Counted from the stretch's first letter, positions 43,710-53,160 are shown. The stretch: 64,000 nucleotides of DNA from Bacillota bacterium (GCA_022702935.2 JAKIML020000070.1:1-64000), one strand, 5' to 3'. The notes: generated from the letters alone by a model not told the origin. A program made the numbers and translations.

Positions 43710-43862
43710 AGTATATGCTATTCTCAGAGTCAGCCCCATGCCACAAAAAAGCATGCCCTTTTGTAAAAATCTTTTGTCCTTCCAAGTCTTTTTTGCATGA
43801 ATCCTGTGTGATTTTTAACAATCAGCGCAGATTATGCAGACCGATAAGGCCGGAGATATTCC

Positions 43863-43892
43863 TTGACAGCCTCAAAAGTCCTATCGTATAAT
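43863..43892 (+). promoter_or_regulatory. Sigma-A promoter of tRNA-Arg
   Basis: Perfect TTGACA (43863-43868) and perfect TATAAT (43887-43892) with an 18-base spacer, 15 bases before the tRNA. Confidence 0.85.
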
Positions 43893-43907
43893 AATTGATG
43901 CACTTAT

Positions 43908-43984
43908 GCGCCCGTAGCTCAGCAGGATAGAGCACAAGTTTCCTAAACTTGGTGTCGCACGTTCGATTCGTGTCGGGCGTACCA
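43908..43984 (+). tRNA. tRNA-Arg (anticodon CCU)
   Basis: A 77-base cloverleaf: acceptor GCGCCCG with CGGGCGT (first pair G-T), D-arm GCTC...GAGC, anticodon stem CAAGT/ACTTG with loop TTCCTAA giving anticodon CCU, T-arm GCACG-TTCGATT-CGTGT, and an encoded 3' CCA. It reads AGG codons. The gene is a complete transcription unit with its own promoter and terminator. Confidence 0.95.
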
Positions 43985-44018
43985 AAAAAGAGGGGAAGTA
44001 TTCGCCCCTCTTTTTTTT
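43985..44018 (+). terminator. Terminator after tRNA-Arg
   Basis: GAGGGG/CCCCTC stem extended by A-T pairs, 9-base loop, followed by eight T; starts at the tRNA 3' end. Confidence 0.93.
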
Positions 44019-44092
44019 ACCCTTCATTTCCATTCCAACGGGTCACCCTTCCGCCTCCGGCAGGCCCCCCAAGGTCATAAAATATTAAGCCA

Positions 44093-44536
44093 TTATTTCA
44101 TATAGTATGTATAGCCGCGCTTGGCATCCCCATCAAATCCAAGGCTCTCGTAAAACTTATGGGCCTCGGCCCGATGACTGCTGCTGAGCAGTATCACCTT
44201 ATAGCAATTCTTCTCCTTGGCATAATCAAGCAGAAGCTCCATGGTTTCACGTCCAAAGCCGCGGCGTCGGGCTGAGGGATGGGTGACCACATTCTCAATG
44301 ACAGCATAGGGACGCCCCGAACGGGTCAGGTTAGGAACGATGGTTATATTGCTGGTGGCCACAAGCCGTCCGTTCTCCTCGGCAACGGCATAGCGATAGA
44401 GCTCTGGATTGCTCATAATATGATCCCAAACTGTTTTTAGGTGGTCCAAAGAAGCCAGGGTATCATCAGGAATCAAAACCTCATAGAGATCCATAATTCC
44501 TTCCAGGTCATCATAACGTGCAAATCGCGCACACAT
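44093..44536 (-). CDS. GNAT-family N-acetyltransferase
   Basis: 147-residue GNAT fold protein. The acetyl-CoA loop is visible as VVTHPSARRRGFGRETMELLLDYA near residue 86-109, followed by the C-terminal HKFYESLGF motif near 126. The acceptor substrate is unknown. GGAGGG precedes the ATG. It follows an ABC exporter permease gene by 15 bases and may be in that transcript. Confidence 0.85.
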   Translation of the reverse strand: MCARFARYDDLEGIMDLYEVLIPDDTLASLDHLKTVWDHIMSNPELYRYAVAEENGRLVATSNITIVPNLTRSGRPYAVIENVVTHPSARRRGFGRETMELLLDYAKEKNCYKVILLSSSHRAEAHKFYESLGFDGDAKRGYTYYMK

Positions 44537-44551
44537 GGATTTTCCCTCCTG

Positions 44552-46117
44552 TCAGCCGGCCGATTCCAGATTATTGAGAATACCGGCAGAGAACATGAAG
44601 AAGGTTAAGGCAAGAATAAAGCTCCAGCCGCCCATGGTAAGTATGAGCAGTAATTGGAGTTCAGTCATGGCATAGACGAACACACCAGCGACGATACCGG
44701 GCACCAGAAGCAGCAATGAAGCAATAATCTTGATAAAGACCAGCATGTTCTTGCTGTGAACCCACCCGAACAGCCGTCGATTCAATACATCGTTATAGAC
44801 AAACACAGCACCAAAGGATGTATAGGAGAAGATACAGGCCAGAACCGTCGCCACATCACCTTTGAACAGAATCCCCGCCGAAATGAAAAGCACGCATCCG
44901 TCGGCCAGGTTTTTAAGATGCTCGGATAATGTTACATAGAAAAGTTTCTGGAAAGGTGAGGCAGGAATTAAAAAGATATAGGGCTTCTCCATCTCATTGA
45001 CAAGTCTGCCCTGAATCTGAAAGAGCATCAGCAAATACACACTGAAACACAGAACCACAAACAGTCCCATCTCCCCTATTTCATCAGGCATAACGAACCT
45101 GAAGACCAGGGAGGCTATAATGGTGATCAGGGACATTCTATCCAGGAATAAGAACAGGGAGGTTTTCCGGAGCTCCAGCAGGTTCTTGGAAAAGATGGCC
45201 CGGGCACCTTCACCCTTCAGCCCCTGCTTCACATTCTCCTTGACCTTGAGGTTGAAGGTCATGTTACGGCCCTCACGTTTGGCCTTATAGGCCGCCTCCA
45301 CAAACTCCACGCCCTCCAGAACATCCTCGTAAAAATCAAGGTTGGCACGGTAGAGGGTAATGGCTGAACCTAAAATGAGCAGCAGCATGCCAATGGCCCC
45401 CACATAGAATTCGGTGGTTAAGGGTCCCACGGCAGCAGCCCCAATGGAGCCCGTCCACCCAATAACAGGGAAATAGCGGGCCACAGGATGGTTAAAGACC
45501 CTGTCCATGGCTGAAACAAAATCCCTTGTTTGCACCACACTGAGAAGAAACAGCAGGGCAACAACCACCGCACCAATATCAAATATGCGTTTCAGCAGCT
45601 TTTTACGGGATTTCTCCTTTGAAGACCAGGAGTAGATGACCATGCCCAGCAAGGGATAGGCCAGGGTATAAGCCACCACGGCCAGCAGAATAACCCCCAC
45701 ACCATGGGCTTCCATCTTGAAATTGTTTCTGAGATTCGGGATCTGGCACATGGCCAAAAACATCATGAAGAAGGTTCCGCCAATCTGCTTGATAAAGCCG
45801 TAAAGCAGCACATGGTTGGGCTTAATGGGCGCCGTAAAAAGCAGATTGACATCACTCATGCGGAAAAAGGTACTCCCTTTATCAATGCCCAGCTTCAGAG
45901 ACGTATAATAGAGCACAGTGAACACCAATATCATAATGCTCTTGAATAGCTGGGGGTTACCGTTTCTTACCATACCGCTGGGCATGAAGGAAGCAACAAT
46001 GATAAAGACAATGAATACAAGGATAAAAATATAGCCTATCAGCACCAGGGGTTTTTTAGCAGCACCCTTTATCAGATTCTTAAGGGACTTTCTCAACAGA
46101 TAAAATACGGAGCTCAT
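44552..46117 (-). CDS. ABC exporter permease (ABC-2-like)
   Basis: 521-residue polytopic membrane protein with roughly 12-14 hydrophobic segments. The central cytoplasmic region (about 255-310, LDFYEDVLEGVEFVEAAYKAKREG) separates two membrane halves, as in the putative ABC exporter family common in Firmicutes. It overlaps the ATPase gene by 4 bases (ATGA), so the two form one transporter. Substrate unknown. GGAGGAG precedes the ATG. Confidence 0.8.
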   Translation of the reverse strand: MSSVFYLLRKSLKNLIKGAAKKPLVLIGYIFILVFIVFIIVASFMPSGMVRNGNPQLFKSIMILVFTVLYYTSLKLGIDKGSTFFRMSDVNLLFTAPIKPNHVLLYGFIKQIGGTFFMMFLAMCQIPNLRNNFKMEAHGVGVILLAVVAYTLAYPLLGMVIYSWSSKEKSRKKLLKRIFDIGAVVVALLFLLSVVQTRDFVSAMDRVFNHPVARYFPVIGWTGSIGAAAVGPLTTEFYVGAIGMLLLILGSAITLYRANLDFYEDVLEGVEFVEAAYKAKREGRNMTFNLKVKENVKQGLKGEGARAIFSKNLLELRKTSLFLFLDRMSLITIIASLVFRFVMPDEIGEMGLFVVLCFSVYLLMLFQIQGRLVNEMEKPYIFLIPASPFQKLFYVTLSEHLKNLADGCVLFISAGILFKGDVATVLACIFSYTSFGAVFVYNDVLNRRLFGWVHSKNMLVFIKIIASLLLLVPGIVAGVFVYAMTELQLLLILTMGGWSFILALTFFMFSAGILNNLESAG

Positions 46118-46830
46118 GCACTCTCCTCCTCTTTTTCGGGTTCAGTAACCGAGAAGAAGATCTTTTCAAGGGATTCGCCGCTGGCTGTCATTTCATCCCT
46201 TGTCCGGTTGTAGACAATCTCGCCCTTGTTCATGATGAGCACCTTATCCCATACCTCATCGATGGAGTCAATGATATGGGTACTGATTAACACTGCGCAG
46301 CCCCTGTTCTTCAGCTCAACAAATATCTCTTTAAGCTCCTTGATGGCCTTTGGGTCCAGACCAATCATGGGCTCGTCAAACATGATCATTTTGGGGTCCG
46401 TAATCAGGCCACAGCAGATGGAAACCTTCTGCTGCATACCCTTGGACAGCTCCTTGCCTACCTTTTTCTTCTTGTCATCCATGTCAAAACGGGTCAGGAG
46501 AGCATTGGCTTGATCCTCCCAATCCTTAAGGCCGTAGGCGCGGGCAACAAACTCCAGATGCTCCCAAACCGTAAGGGATTCATAGAGTGCAGGCGTTTCA
46601 GGAATGTATCCAAAGGCCTTTTTTGCCTCAATACTCTTGTTCTCTTTCCCTGCAATCTCAATCTTTCCCTCAAAGCGCAAAAGCCCGGCAATTGACTTAA
46701 TGGTGGTGCTTTTTCCGGCACCATTGGGTCCTAACAGAACCCCGATCTCACCAGCGTTGACCTCAAATGAAGCCTTGTTGACAGCTAAGACCTTCTCATA
46801 CTTTTTTGATAAATTCTTAACCTTTAACAT
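46114..46830 (-). CDS. ABC transporter ATPase
   Basis: 238-residue ATPase with Walker A GPNGAGKST near residue 34, Q-loop-equivalent GYIPETPALYE near 74, a variant signature ELSKGMQQKVS near 127 (LSKGM in place of LSGGQ, usual for ABC-2 exporters), Walker B MIMFDEPMIGLD near 148 and switch His in STHI near 183. It pairs with the permease that follows. AGGGAA upstream of the ATG. Confidence 0.93.
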   Translation of the reverse strand: MLKVKNLSKKYEKVLAVNKASFEVNAGEIGVLLGPNGAGKSTTIKSIAGLLRFEGKIEIAGKENKSIEAKKAFGYIPETPALYESLTVWEHLEFVARAYGLKDWEDQANALLTRFDMDDKKKKVGKELSKGMQQKVSICCGLITDPKMIMFDEPMIGLDPKAIKELKEIFVELKNRGCAVLISTHIIDSIDEVWDKVLIMNKGEIVYNRTRDEMTASGESLEKIFFSVTEPEKEEESA

Positions 46831-46896
46831 TTTTTCCCTCCATATTAGATCTTAATATTGTCTGCCAAAGGATGAAGTACAACGGGTGCATCTGGA

Positions 46897-46926
46897 CAAA
46901 AAAGTGGGGCCTAGATTATGCCCCAC
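46897..46926 (-). terminator. Terminator at the end of the SEC-C protein gene
   Basis: Seven-pair stem GTGGGGC/GCCCCAC (46926-46920 and 46910-46904) with six T on the minus strand. The stop codon of the gene (46916-46918) is in the loop. Confidence 0.85.
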
Positions 46927-47410
46927 AACACTTCTTGTACTTTTTTCCACTGCCGCAGGGACAAGGATCGTTTCTTCCCACTTTATTGCTCACTGCACGA
47001 TGATCTTCGTTGTATTTCTTTCTTATAGCAGCGCGTTCTTCAACAGTGAGCAGGGGCTCCCATTCCTTCAATTCATAAAGCCAATTGGCTTTAGCCTTGA
47101 GCATATTGTAGTAGAGCTTGTCAAGCACAATATTGGCCTTGATTTCGCTCTCCTCGGTCAGGGATTCCAGATCCAGCTCTGTTTCAAGACTGGTATTAAT
47201 GCCATCCAGGAAGCCCATGAAGGTGAGGTTATCCATATCATAGGTTTTTGCAAGATCCTCCAATTTGCCCTCCAGCGCGGTGGAGCCTGAGGAAAGAATG
47301 GCCTTATAGGCATCGGTTTCCTTACTCAGATAATTATTGAAGAACTTTTGGGTTTCCGGACTGTTTCCCTGACTCTCAAGCTTTTTCTGCCATTGACTAT
47401 AAAGGCTCAT
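46916..47410 (-). CDS. SEC-C zinc-motif protein
   Basis: 164 residues; the C-terminal 20 form a SEC-C metal-binding motif ([18 protein letters not shown]) like that of SecA, while the rest is helical and not recognised. Proteins of this kind are frequent in clostridia, function unknown. The ATG at 47410 has AGGAG about 10 bases upstream and is preferred to 47434. It lies downstream of argS, and its stop codon is within its own terminator. Confidence 0.8.
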   Translation of the reverse strand: MSLYSQWQKKLESQGNSPETQKFFNNYLSKETDAYKAILSSGSTALEGKLEDLAKTYDMDNLTFMGFLDGINTSLETELDLESLTEESEIKANIVLDKLYYNMLKAKANWLYELKEWEPLLTVEERAAIRKKYNEDHRAVSNKVGRNDPCPCGSGKKYKKCCGA

Positions 47411-47466
47411 GGGTAATAATCTCCTCTCATACATACATTTTAAAGACCTTAAAGTCTGCTGTAATT

Positions 47467-49161
47467 CTACATTTTTTCAGGAGCCTGAATGCTGATAAGC
47501 TCCAACACATTGCGAATGACAATACGGGTGCAGTCCACCAGTATGAGGCGGGCCATCATCAGCTCTTCCTCTTCGCCCCTGACACGACATGCGTTATAGA
47601 AGCTGTGGAAGGTTGAAGCTACTTCCAGAACATAACGGGTTAAGCGGCTGGGCTCCAGGGTTTTGGCAGCCAGTGTAACCTCTTCGGGATACTCGGCAAG
47701 CTTCCTGATAAGCTCCTCTTCCTCTTTCTCCTGCAACAGGGCCAGGTTCACCTTATCAACCGGTCTGGGTGTTACCCCCTCCTCGGCAAGCTTTCTTAAA
47801 ATGCTGCAGATTCGGGCATGGGCATATTGAACATAGAACACCGGGTTTTCATTGGACTGCTTAACGGCAAGATCCAGATCGAAATCCAAATGGCTGCCCG
47901 AGGTCTTCAGATTAAAGAAGAAACGGACGGCATCACGGCCCACCTCTTCAATGAGATCGCCCAAAGAGATGGCCTTTCCTGTACGCTTGGACATACGGGC
48001 TATCTCGCCGTTGCGGTAGAGGCGGACAAGCTGGAACAGTACCACCTCAAGCTTGTCCTTTTCAATGCCGAAGGGCACCATGGCAGCCTTCATACGGGCC
48101 ACATGGCCATGGTGGTCGGCCCCCCACAGATTAATAGCCCAGTCAAAGCCGCGGGTAATGAATTTATTCCGGTGATAGGCAATATCGGCGGCCATATAGG
48201 TGGGTACACCGTTGTTGCGGACAAGCACCTCATCCTTTTCAAGGCCCAGCTTTTCGCCATTGAGCCAGATGGCCCCATCCTTTTCAACGGTATAGCCGCT
48301 CTGTCTTAAAAACTCCACGGTCTCGGCAACAGCGCCGCTGTCATGCAGGGACTTTTCCGAGAACCAGACATCGTATTCAATGCCATAGGAGGCCAGGGCC
48401 TCACGGATTCTTTGAATATTGATGGGAAGGGCATAGTCCACAAGGGTCTGGCGTCTTTCATCGGGTGTTTTGGAAAGCAGCGCGTCCCCGTGAATCTCAA
48501 TATAGTTCTTCACATGCTCAATAATGTCCTCGCCATGGTAGCCATCCTCGGGGAAGGGCACCTGATCCTCGCCCATGAAGTGCTGCAGGTAGCGTGCCTC
48601 CAGGGACAGACCGAAGCGTTCAATCTGGTTGCCCGCATCGTTGATATAGAATTCACGGGTCACATCATAGCCCGCTTTTTCCAGTACAGCGGCAATACAG
48701 TCGCCCAGGGCACCGCCGCGGGCATTGCCCATATGGAGGGGACCTGTGGGATTGGCACTGACAAACTCCACATTGACTTTCTTACCCTTGCCCAGATCCA
48801 CCTCACCATAGCGCTCCTGCCGCTCCTGAATGAGATGAAGGGCATCAAAGAGCCAATTCTTGCTCAGATAGAAGTTGATAAATCCGGGTCCGGCAATTTC
48901 AGCCCTGTCAATATAGGTGCCGGAGAGATTGAGCTCGGGAACTAAAATCTCGGCGGTCTTCCGGGGCGGAAGCTTAGCCTGCTTGGAGACCTGCATGGCC
49001 ACATTGGTGGAAAAATCTCCAAAGCCCCTTTCACGGGGTACCTCAACAACAATGTCGGGAAGTTCAATCGCGGGCAAAAGCCCGTTTTGCTCACAGGATG
49101 CAAAAGCCTCCCTGGTAACTGTGCGGATTTGCTCCCGTATCTTCTCAAAGATATTGTTCAT
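47467..49161 (-). CDS. argS: Arginyl-tRNA synthetase
   Basis: Class I synthetase with N-terminal Add-1 domain (residues 1-100), HIGH-type motif [13 protein letters not shown] near 137 (HMGN), KMSKS-type MSKRTGKA near 388, and a C-terminal DALR anticodon-binding domain (about 440-564; ending [19 protein letters not shown]). 564 residues, normal. AAGGATGG lies upstream of the ATG. Follows a DUF1934 gene. Confidence 0.97.
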   Translation of the reverse strand: MNNIFEKIREQIRTVTREAFASCEQNGLLPAIELPDIVVEVPRERGFGDFSTNVAMQVSKQAKLPPRKTAEILVPELNLSGTYIDRAEIAGPGFINFYLSKNWLFDALHLIQERQERYGEVDLGKGKKVNVEFVSANPTGPLHMGNARGGALGDCIAAVLEKAGYDVTREFYINDAGNQIERFGLSLEARYLQHFMGEDQVPFPEDGYHGEDIIEHVKNYIEIHGDALLSKTPDERRQTLVDYALPINIQRIREALASYGIEYDVWFSEKSLHDSGAVAETVEFLRQSGYTVEKDGAIWLNGEKLGLEKDEVLVRNNGVPTYMAADIAYHRNKFITRGFDWAINLWGADHHGHVARMKAAMVPFGIEKDKLEVVLFQLVRLYRNGEIARMSKRTGKAISLGDLIEEVGRDAVRFFFNLKTSGSHLDFDLDLAVKQSNENPVFYVQYAHARICSILRKLAEEGVTPRPVDKVNLALLQEKEEEELIRKLAEYPEEVTLAAKTLEPSRLTRYVLEVASTFHSFYNACRVRGEEEELMMARLILVDCTRIVIRNVLELISIQAPEKM

Positions 49162-49194
49162 TCCAAAAATCCATCCTTTGTTTTAAAGATTGAT

Positions 49195-49623
49195 TTAATT
49201 CTTGACCTCGCTGACACTGACATCCAGAATATTTCTGCCACCGTAGGCTCGATTGTACTCCAGAATATAGTCCACTTTAATCTTTCCGCCTGATTCGTTC
49301 AGATCCACATTAACCTTCTTGGTGGTGATGCCCAGCATCACACTGCCGTATTGTGTGTTGTAATCGGTCAGGTGGGTTTTGCCCTCCTCAAAAAGCATCA
49401 TGGAATCCACATTCCCCTGTCGGATCAGGGTCACTGAATCCCGGCTGACCTTGAGAGTGGTGGTTGTTCCATCCAATCCGGTGATTTGGCTTTCCTGGTA
49501 TTGCACGATGTACTCATCATTGATGCGGCTTAAGGTGCCCTCGGTGACAAAGCTCATTTTGTCGCTTTCTCCGGCTGTGCCGTCGATGACACTGTTGACT
49601 GTAATAAGAACCTGTTTCTCCAC
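49195..49623 (-). CDS. DUF1934 (YwiB-like) beta-barrel protein
   Basis: 142-residue small protein of the DUF1934 family, lipocalin-like beta-barrel. Family pattern: VTEGTLSRINDEYIVQYQES, then GNVDSMMLFEEGK and TYNTQYGSV-like YNTQYGSVMLGITTKK. Starts at GTG (49623) with AAAGGAAA upstream. Its position next to argS is conserved in Firmicutes (ywiB-argS in B. subtilis). Function unknown. Confidence 0.85.
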   Translation of the reverse strand: MEKQVLITVNSVIDGTAGESDKMSFVTEGTLSRINDEYIVQYQESQITGLDGTTTTLKVSRDSVTLIRQGNVDSMMLFEEGKTHLTDYNTQYGSVMLGITTKKVNVDLNESGGKIKVDYILEYNRAYGGRNILDVSVSEVKN

Positions 49624-49626
49624 GCG

Positions 49627-50757
49627 TTATTTCCTTTCATATGAGCGTAATGTATTTTCATGCTTTTCAAAGGCCAATTCGATAAGCCTGGTAATCAGCT
49701 CCGAATACGGGATGCCGCTGGCCTCCCAGAGCTTGGAATACATGCTGATGCTGGTAAAGCCGGGCATGGTATTGATTTCGTTTAAGATAACGCGGTTGGT
49801 CTTTCTCTCTACAAAGAAATCCACCCGGGACAATCCTGAGCAGCCCAGGGCCTTGAAGGCCTTAATGGCGTAATCTCGCACTTGCTCAATAATGTGCTCA
49901 TCCAGCTTTGCTGGGATTATTGTTTCCGATTTTCCATCCAGGTATTTGGCATTGTAATCATAAAACTCATTGCAGGGAATGATTTCGCCCACAGTGGAGG
50001 CCATGGGGTTTTCGTTGCCCAGTACGGCACATTCTACCTCCCGCCCGTCAATGAACTCCTCAATGAGAATCTTGTTGTCATACTCGGCGGCAGTGCGGAG
50101 GGCTCCCTCCAAGTCCTCGGGCTTTGAAACCTTGCTGACGCCCACCGAGGAACCCGCATTGGCAGGCTTAACAAAGCAGGGCCATCCAAGCTTTTCGTTC
50201 ACCTGGTTAACAAGATAATCTATGGAGCCTGTAATCTCATTTCTCATGACCTTGATGTAATTGGCCTGGGGGATGCCCGCATTCTGGAAGACCAGTTTGG
50301 AGAACTCCTTGTCCATGCCGGCGGCCGAAGCTAAGATATTGCACCCTACATAGGGGATATTGGCCAATTGAAGCAGGCCCTGAACCGATCCATCCTCTCC
50401 GTTGGGCCCGTGGAGGACGGGGAAAACCACATCGGCTGACTGCTTGTTGCCTTCCTGGTCATAATAGCTGATTAAGTCCATACAAGTTGCGGGGCCGGAC
50501 TGGATGGTCTTTGGGCTCTTGTTTCTATCCTCCAGAAGCTTTGCTCTGGCCTTTTCCTCCCACTCACCGCTGCCAATGAGGCGGATGTCTCCGTCGTACT
50601 TTATCCATTCACCCTGCCTGGTGATGCCGATGGTTTGTATATCAAAACGATCTTTATCAATATTTTCAAGGACGCATTGGGCTGAAATTCTTGAGACCTC
50701 ATGCTCCGAGGACTGACCTCCGAAAAGCACGGCCACCCTTATTTTACGATTGCTCAT
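49627..50757 (-). CDS. ddl: D-alanine-D-alanine ligase
   Basis: ATP-grasp enzyme making D-Ala-D-Ala for peptidoglycan. N-terminal VAVLFGGQSSEHEVS near residue 7, HGPNGEDGSVQGLLQL near 120, KPANAGSSVGVSKV near 197, EINTMPGFTSISMYSKLWEASGI near 330. The Tyr that favours D-Ala in the active site region (YNAKYLDGKSETIIP) is kept, so D-Lac specificity is unlikely. 376 residues. GGAGGA precedes the ATG. Confidence 0.95.
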   Translation of the reverse strand: MSNRKIRVAVLFGGQSSEHEVSRISAQCVLENIDKDRFDIQTIGITRQGEWIKYDGDIRLIGSGEWEEKARAKLLEDRNKSPKTIQSGPATCMDLISYYDQEGNKQSADVVFPVLHGPNGEDGSVQGLLQLANIPYVGCNILASAAGMDKEFSKLVFQNAGIPQANYIKVMRNEITGSIDYLVNQVNEKLGWPCFVKPANAGSSVGVSKVSKPEDLEGALRTAAEYDNKILIEEFIDGREVECAVLGNENPMASTVGEIIPCNEFYDYNAKYLDGKSETIIPAKLDEHIIEQVRDYAIKAFKALGCSGLSRVDFFVERKTNRVILNEINTMPGFTSISMYSKLWEASGIPYSELITRLIELAFEKHENTLRSYERK

Positions 50758-50779
50758 CCTATCCTCCTACAACGGTATC

Positions 50780-50804
50780 AAGGGGAGCTTTGACTGCTCC
50801 CCTT
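50780..50804. other. Perfect intergenic hairpin without a minus-strand T-run
   Basis: Nine-base arms AAGGGGAGC (50780-50788) and GCTCCCCTT (50796-50804) with a 7-base loop, between the GerMN lipoprotein stop (50861) and the ddl start (50757). On the minus strand it is followed by GATACC rather than T, so it may protect or attenuate the mRNA rather than end it. Confidence 0.5.
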
Positions 50805-50860
50805 TAAAAATGCTTTTTTATCAAACATCTTCCAATAAATTATACATGATAACCCCATCA

Positions 50861-51553
50861 TTATTCAAGCGGGTCTTCGCCCTCTTCACCCGAAAGCTGA
50901 AGGGTCTCAGCATCGGTCTCTTCAACGGGAGCCAAAACGCTGTCCTCAGGAAGAGCCAGGCCCACTTCCTTATTGACCACTGCATCATTACGCGGGAAGT
51001 CGGAGTCAAGGGTCACCTTATCCTTGAAGGTCTTGGTGGTTTTTCCGTTGACGATGATCTTTACCCTTTCAATATCCTTAAGCTCGGTTAAGGTATTGGC
51101 AATGGAATAAATGGTCAGCTCGGCCAGCTCCTTGCCGCCGGGATGGTTATCAATGAACTCTTTGGTAAAGTCAACGGTGGCCGTTCTTCCCTCAATGGCC
51201 ACGGGGGCTCTTAAGGCGGTTCCCTCGGGAATGACCGATTTCAACCCCTTGGACTTAGGGCCTGCAATAAGCTCCTTCACCATAAGCGACGCTAGTGCAG
51301 CCGTGCCCTTTTTAGCCTCCTTAATATCCACATAGCGTATCTCCTTGACCAGCTTGGTCTGCTGCTCATCCGCAAAATAAAGGATCACCGGAACCTTTTC
51401 ATTAAGTACGGCAGCCTCCTCTTCATCAATTGTCAAGCTGCTGGCGGGAGTGAGATCCTCAACCACTGGTCTCAAGTCTGATTGTTTATTGCCACAGGAC
51501 CACAATACGAGCACCAGAGCTATCAACAGGGCTATTACTTTCATCCTTTTCAT
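50861..51553 (-). CDS. GerMN-domain lipoprotein
   Basis: 230 residues. An N-terminal signal (MKRMKVIALLIALVLVLWSC) ends in a lipobox-like LWSC, with Trp unusual at -2. A GerMN domain follows (about 75-180: GTAALASLMVKELIAGPKSKGLKSVIPEGT, ATVDFTKEFIDN, TIYSIANTLTELKDI). In B. subtilis GerM this domain acts in spore formation and germination; here the role is inferred only from family. The ATG at 51553 is spaced 6-7 bases from AGAGGTG; ATG at 51556 is an alternative. The acidic tail is rich in Glu and Asp. Confidence 0.82.
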   Translation of the reverse strand: MKRMKVIALLIALVLVLWSCGNKQSDLRPVVEDLTPASSLTIDEEEAAVLNEKVPVILYFADEQQTKLVKEIRYVDIKEAKKGTAALASLMVKELIAGPKSKGLKSVIPEGTALRAPVAIEGRTATVDFTKEFIDNHPGGKELAELTIYSIANTLTELKDIERVKIIVNGKTTKTFKDKVTLDSDFPRNDAVVNKEVGLALPEDSVLAPVEETDAETLQLSGEEGEDPLE

Positions 51554-51716
51554 CATGCACACCTCTTGTCTGAATCCATTTTTATGTCTATGATTGGTGC
51601 CCATCATTTATTCTTGTTTTCATGTCCACTTTACAAAGTGGGAAACTCACAGTAAGATATTACAGGATGTGTAAATAATACCTTATATATGTATAATCGA
51701 AAGAGAGGTTATAGCT

Positions 51717-51932
51717 GTGCAAATACGGTTGAGTCCTTCCAAAATGAAGGAACTGATGAAAAGACAATGTCAGGGGAACTATAATCGGTTCAGTCGGGAG
51801 CTGGGCGTGGACCCCGCGCATTTGCATCGTTTTCTCAATACCGGTGTGGGCGGGGGCAAGAAGCTGATATTTTCGTTGATGGACTATTGTGAAAGAAATA
51901 ACCTTAATTACAAAAATTACTTGGATCTCTAG
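51717..51932 (+). CDS. Small HTH-like protein (71 residues)
   Basis: 71 residues, starting at GTG with GAGAGG upstream. The middle NYNRFSRELGVDPAHLHRFL looks like a helix-turn-helix of the XRE type, but the domain is short and lacks the full five helices. It is on the plus strand, with a TATAAT at about 51690 but no clear -35. It stands alone, between a lipoprotein gene (divergent) and the long intergenic region. Identity beyond an HTH-like fold is not known. Confidence 0.6.
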   Translation: MQIRLSPSKMKELMKRQCQGNYNRFSRELGVDPAHLHRFLNTGVGGGKKLIFSLMDYCERNNLNYKNYLDL

Positions 51933-52269
51933 GTAAGTTTAATGCAGTTTTACCCCATCATAATGTACGAAAGGGAAAAACACGGCAAGACGTATTTTTG
52001 TAGTATTTTATACTTATAAAGTGGTATACCTTCGGGATATAATAAACACAACGAAGCAAACAACGCAGCAAACCCAGCAGTAAAACACTTAGTTTTGATT
52101 AAGTAAAAAATGCCGCACAAAATAAAGTAGTCATTTGCCCCTTTTACCCCCTTTTTCGCTCCTTATGGAGCGGTAAACTAATTAATTTTATCATAGATTC
52201 CTCCTTTAAATGAGAAAAAACGGGATTTGCCCGTTTTTTTCTCATTTTCAGCCCTTTTTAAGGTTCTAT
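51933..52269. other. 337-base intergenic region with repeats and tiny reading frames
   Basis: No recognisable gene. It contains a 12-base tandem repeat (CAACGAAGCAAA at 52049-52060, CAACGCAGCAAA at 52061-52072) and a hairpin CGCTCC-TTAT-GGAGCG near 52157-52172. On the minus strand there are two tiny frames with good ribosome binding sites: 52194-52144 (16 residues, AAGGAGG upstream) and 52134-52099 (11 residues, AGGGG upstream). The trxB-like terminator is at its upper end. Confidence 0.5.
52208..52247 (-). terminator. Terminator after the thioredoxin reductase-like gene
   Basis: Long stem, about 17 pairs with one bulge (52208-52224 with 52230-52247), a CGGG/CCCG base next to a 5-base loop, and flanking A/T runs. 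It lies 23 bases after the stop at 52270 and works in either direction. Confidence 0.85.
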
Positions 52270-53160
52270 TCATGACACAGCGGTCTTCATTCTTCTTACA
52301 GCTTCAACCATCTGGCGGGAAGCAAGGGCTCCCTGGCCTACGGCCACAGAAACCTGCTTGAAGATTCCCGTACAGTCCCCGGCAGCATAAAGTCCGGGGA
52401 TATTGGTCTCCATTTTGTCATTGACCTTGATGGATCTTCCCTCCATGGCAATACCCAACTTTAAGGCAAAGCTGGTGGAGGAGGCGCTTCCAAAGGCCAC
52501 AAACAGCCCCTGCAGGCTTTCGGTGCTGCCATCCTCAAAGGTGAGGCCGCTTAACACATCGTCGCCCGCCAGTTCCTTGATCTTTGAGGAATTGACTTTA
52601 AAGGACTTAAGCATTTGCTGGCTCTTTTCGGTAAGATCCAGGGGCATGCCGTTGGTATACAAGGTTACATCCCTGGTAAAGGGGATGAGCTCTGCGGCCT
52701 CATGAACGGCATAGTCGGTAAAGCCCAGCACCCCCACCTTTTTATTGCGGTAAAAGAAACCGTCACAGGTGGTGCAATAGCTTATTCCTTTGCCTTCAAA
52801 CTGCTCCAGCCTTTTAATGGGAGCCTTGACGGGCGGGGAGCCTGTGGCCAGAAGGACAGTTCTCGCCTCATAGACCGCTCCCGTGCAAATGACCTTAAAA
52901 TGATCCTCTTTCTGGATGTCAATGACCTCGTCCTCGACGAACTCTACCCCCAGTCTGCGGCACTGGCTTTCTCCTGCGTCCAACAGCTCACGGCCCGAAA
53001 GGGGTTCCTTAAAGCCATAGTAATTCTCAATTCTGTCGGCCTTGAGCAAGGCGCTCTTATTCTGTCCCACCACCAGGGTTTTCAAATTGGCTCTTATGGT
53101 ATAAACGGCACAGGATAGACCTGCCGGACCTTTTCCAATAATCAGCGCATCATAAAGCAT
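52270..53160 (-). CDS. Thioredoxin reductase-like flavoprotein lacking NADPH motifs
   Basis: 296 residues with the thioredoxin reductase fold. FAD site GKGPAG at 9-14, active-site disulfide CTTCD at 129-133, and C-terminal FAD motif YAAGDCTGIFKQVSVAVGQG near 258. The NADPH-binding GGGDSA is replaced by GFTDYA (146-151), and the HRR motif that binds the 2'-phosphate is missing (VTLYTNGMP instead). This is the pattern of ferredoxin-dependent flavin thioredoxin reductases described in clostridia; that assignment is inference. No thioredoxin gene is next to it. GAGGTG precedes the ATG. Confidence 0.85.
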   Translation of the reverse strand: MLYDALIIGKGPAGLSCAVYTIRANLKTLVVGQNKSALLKADRIENYYGFKEPLSGRELLDAGESQCRRLGVEFVEDEVIDIQKEDHFKVICTGAVYEARTVLLATGSPPVKAPIKRLEQFEGKGISYCTTCDGFFYRNKKVGVLGFTDYAVHEAAELIPFTRDVTLYTNGMPLDLTEKSQQMLKSFKVNSSKIKELAGDDVLSGLTFEDGSTESLQGLFVAFGSASSTSFALKLGIAMEGRSIKVNDKMETNIPGLYAAGDCTGIFKQVSVAVGQGALASRQMVEAVRRMKTAVS

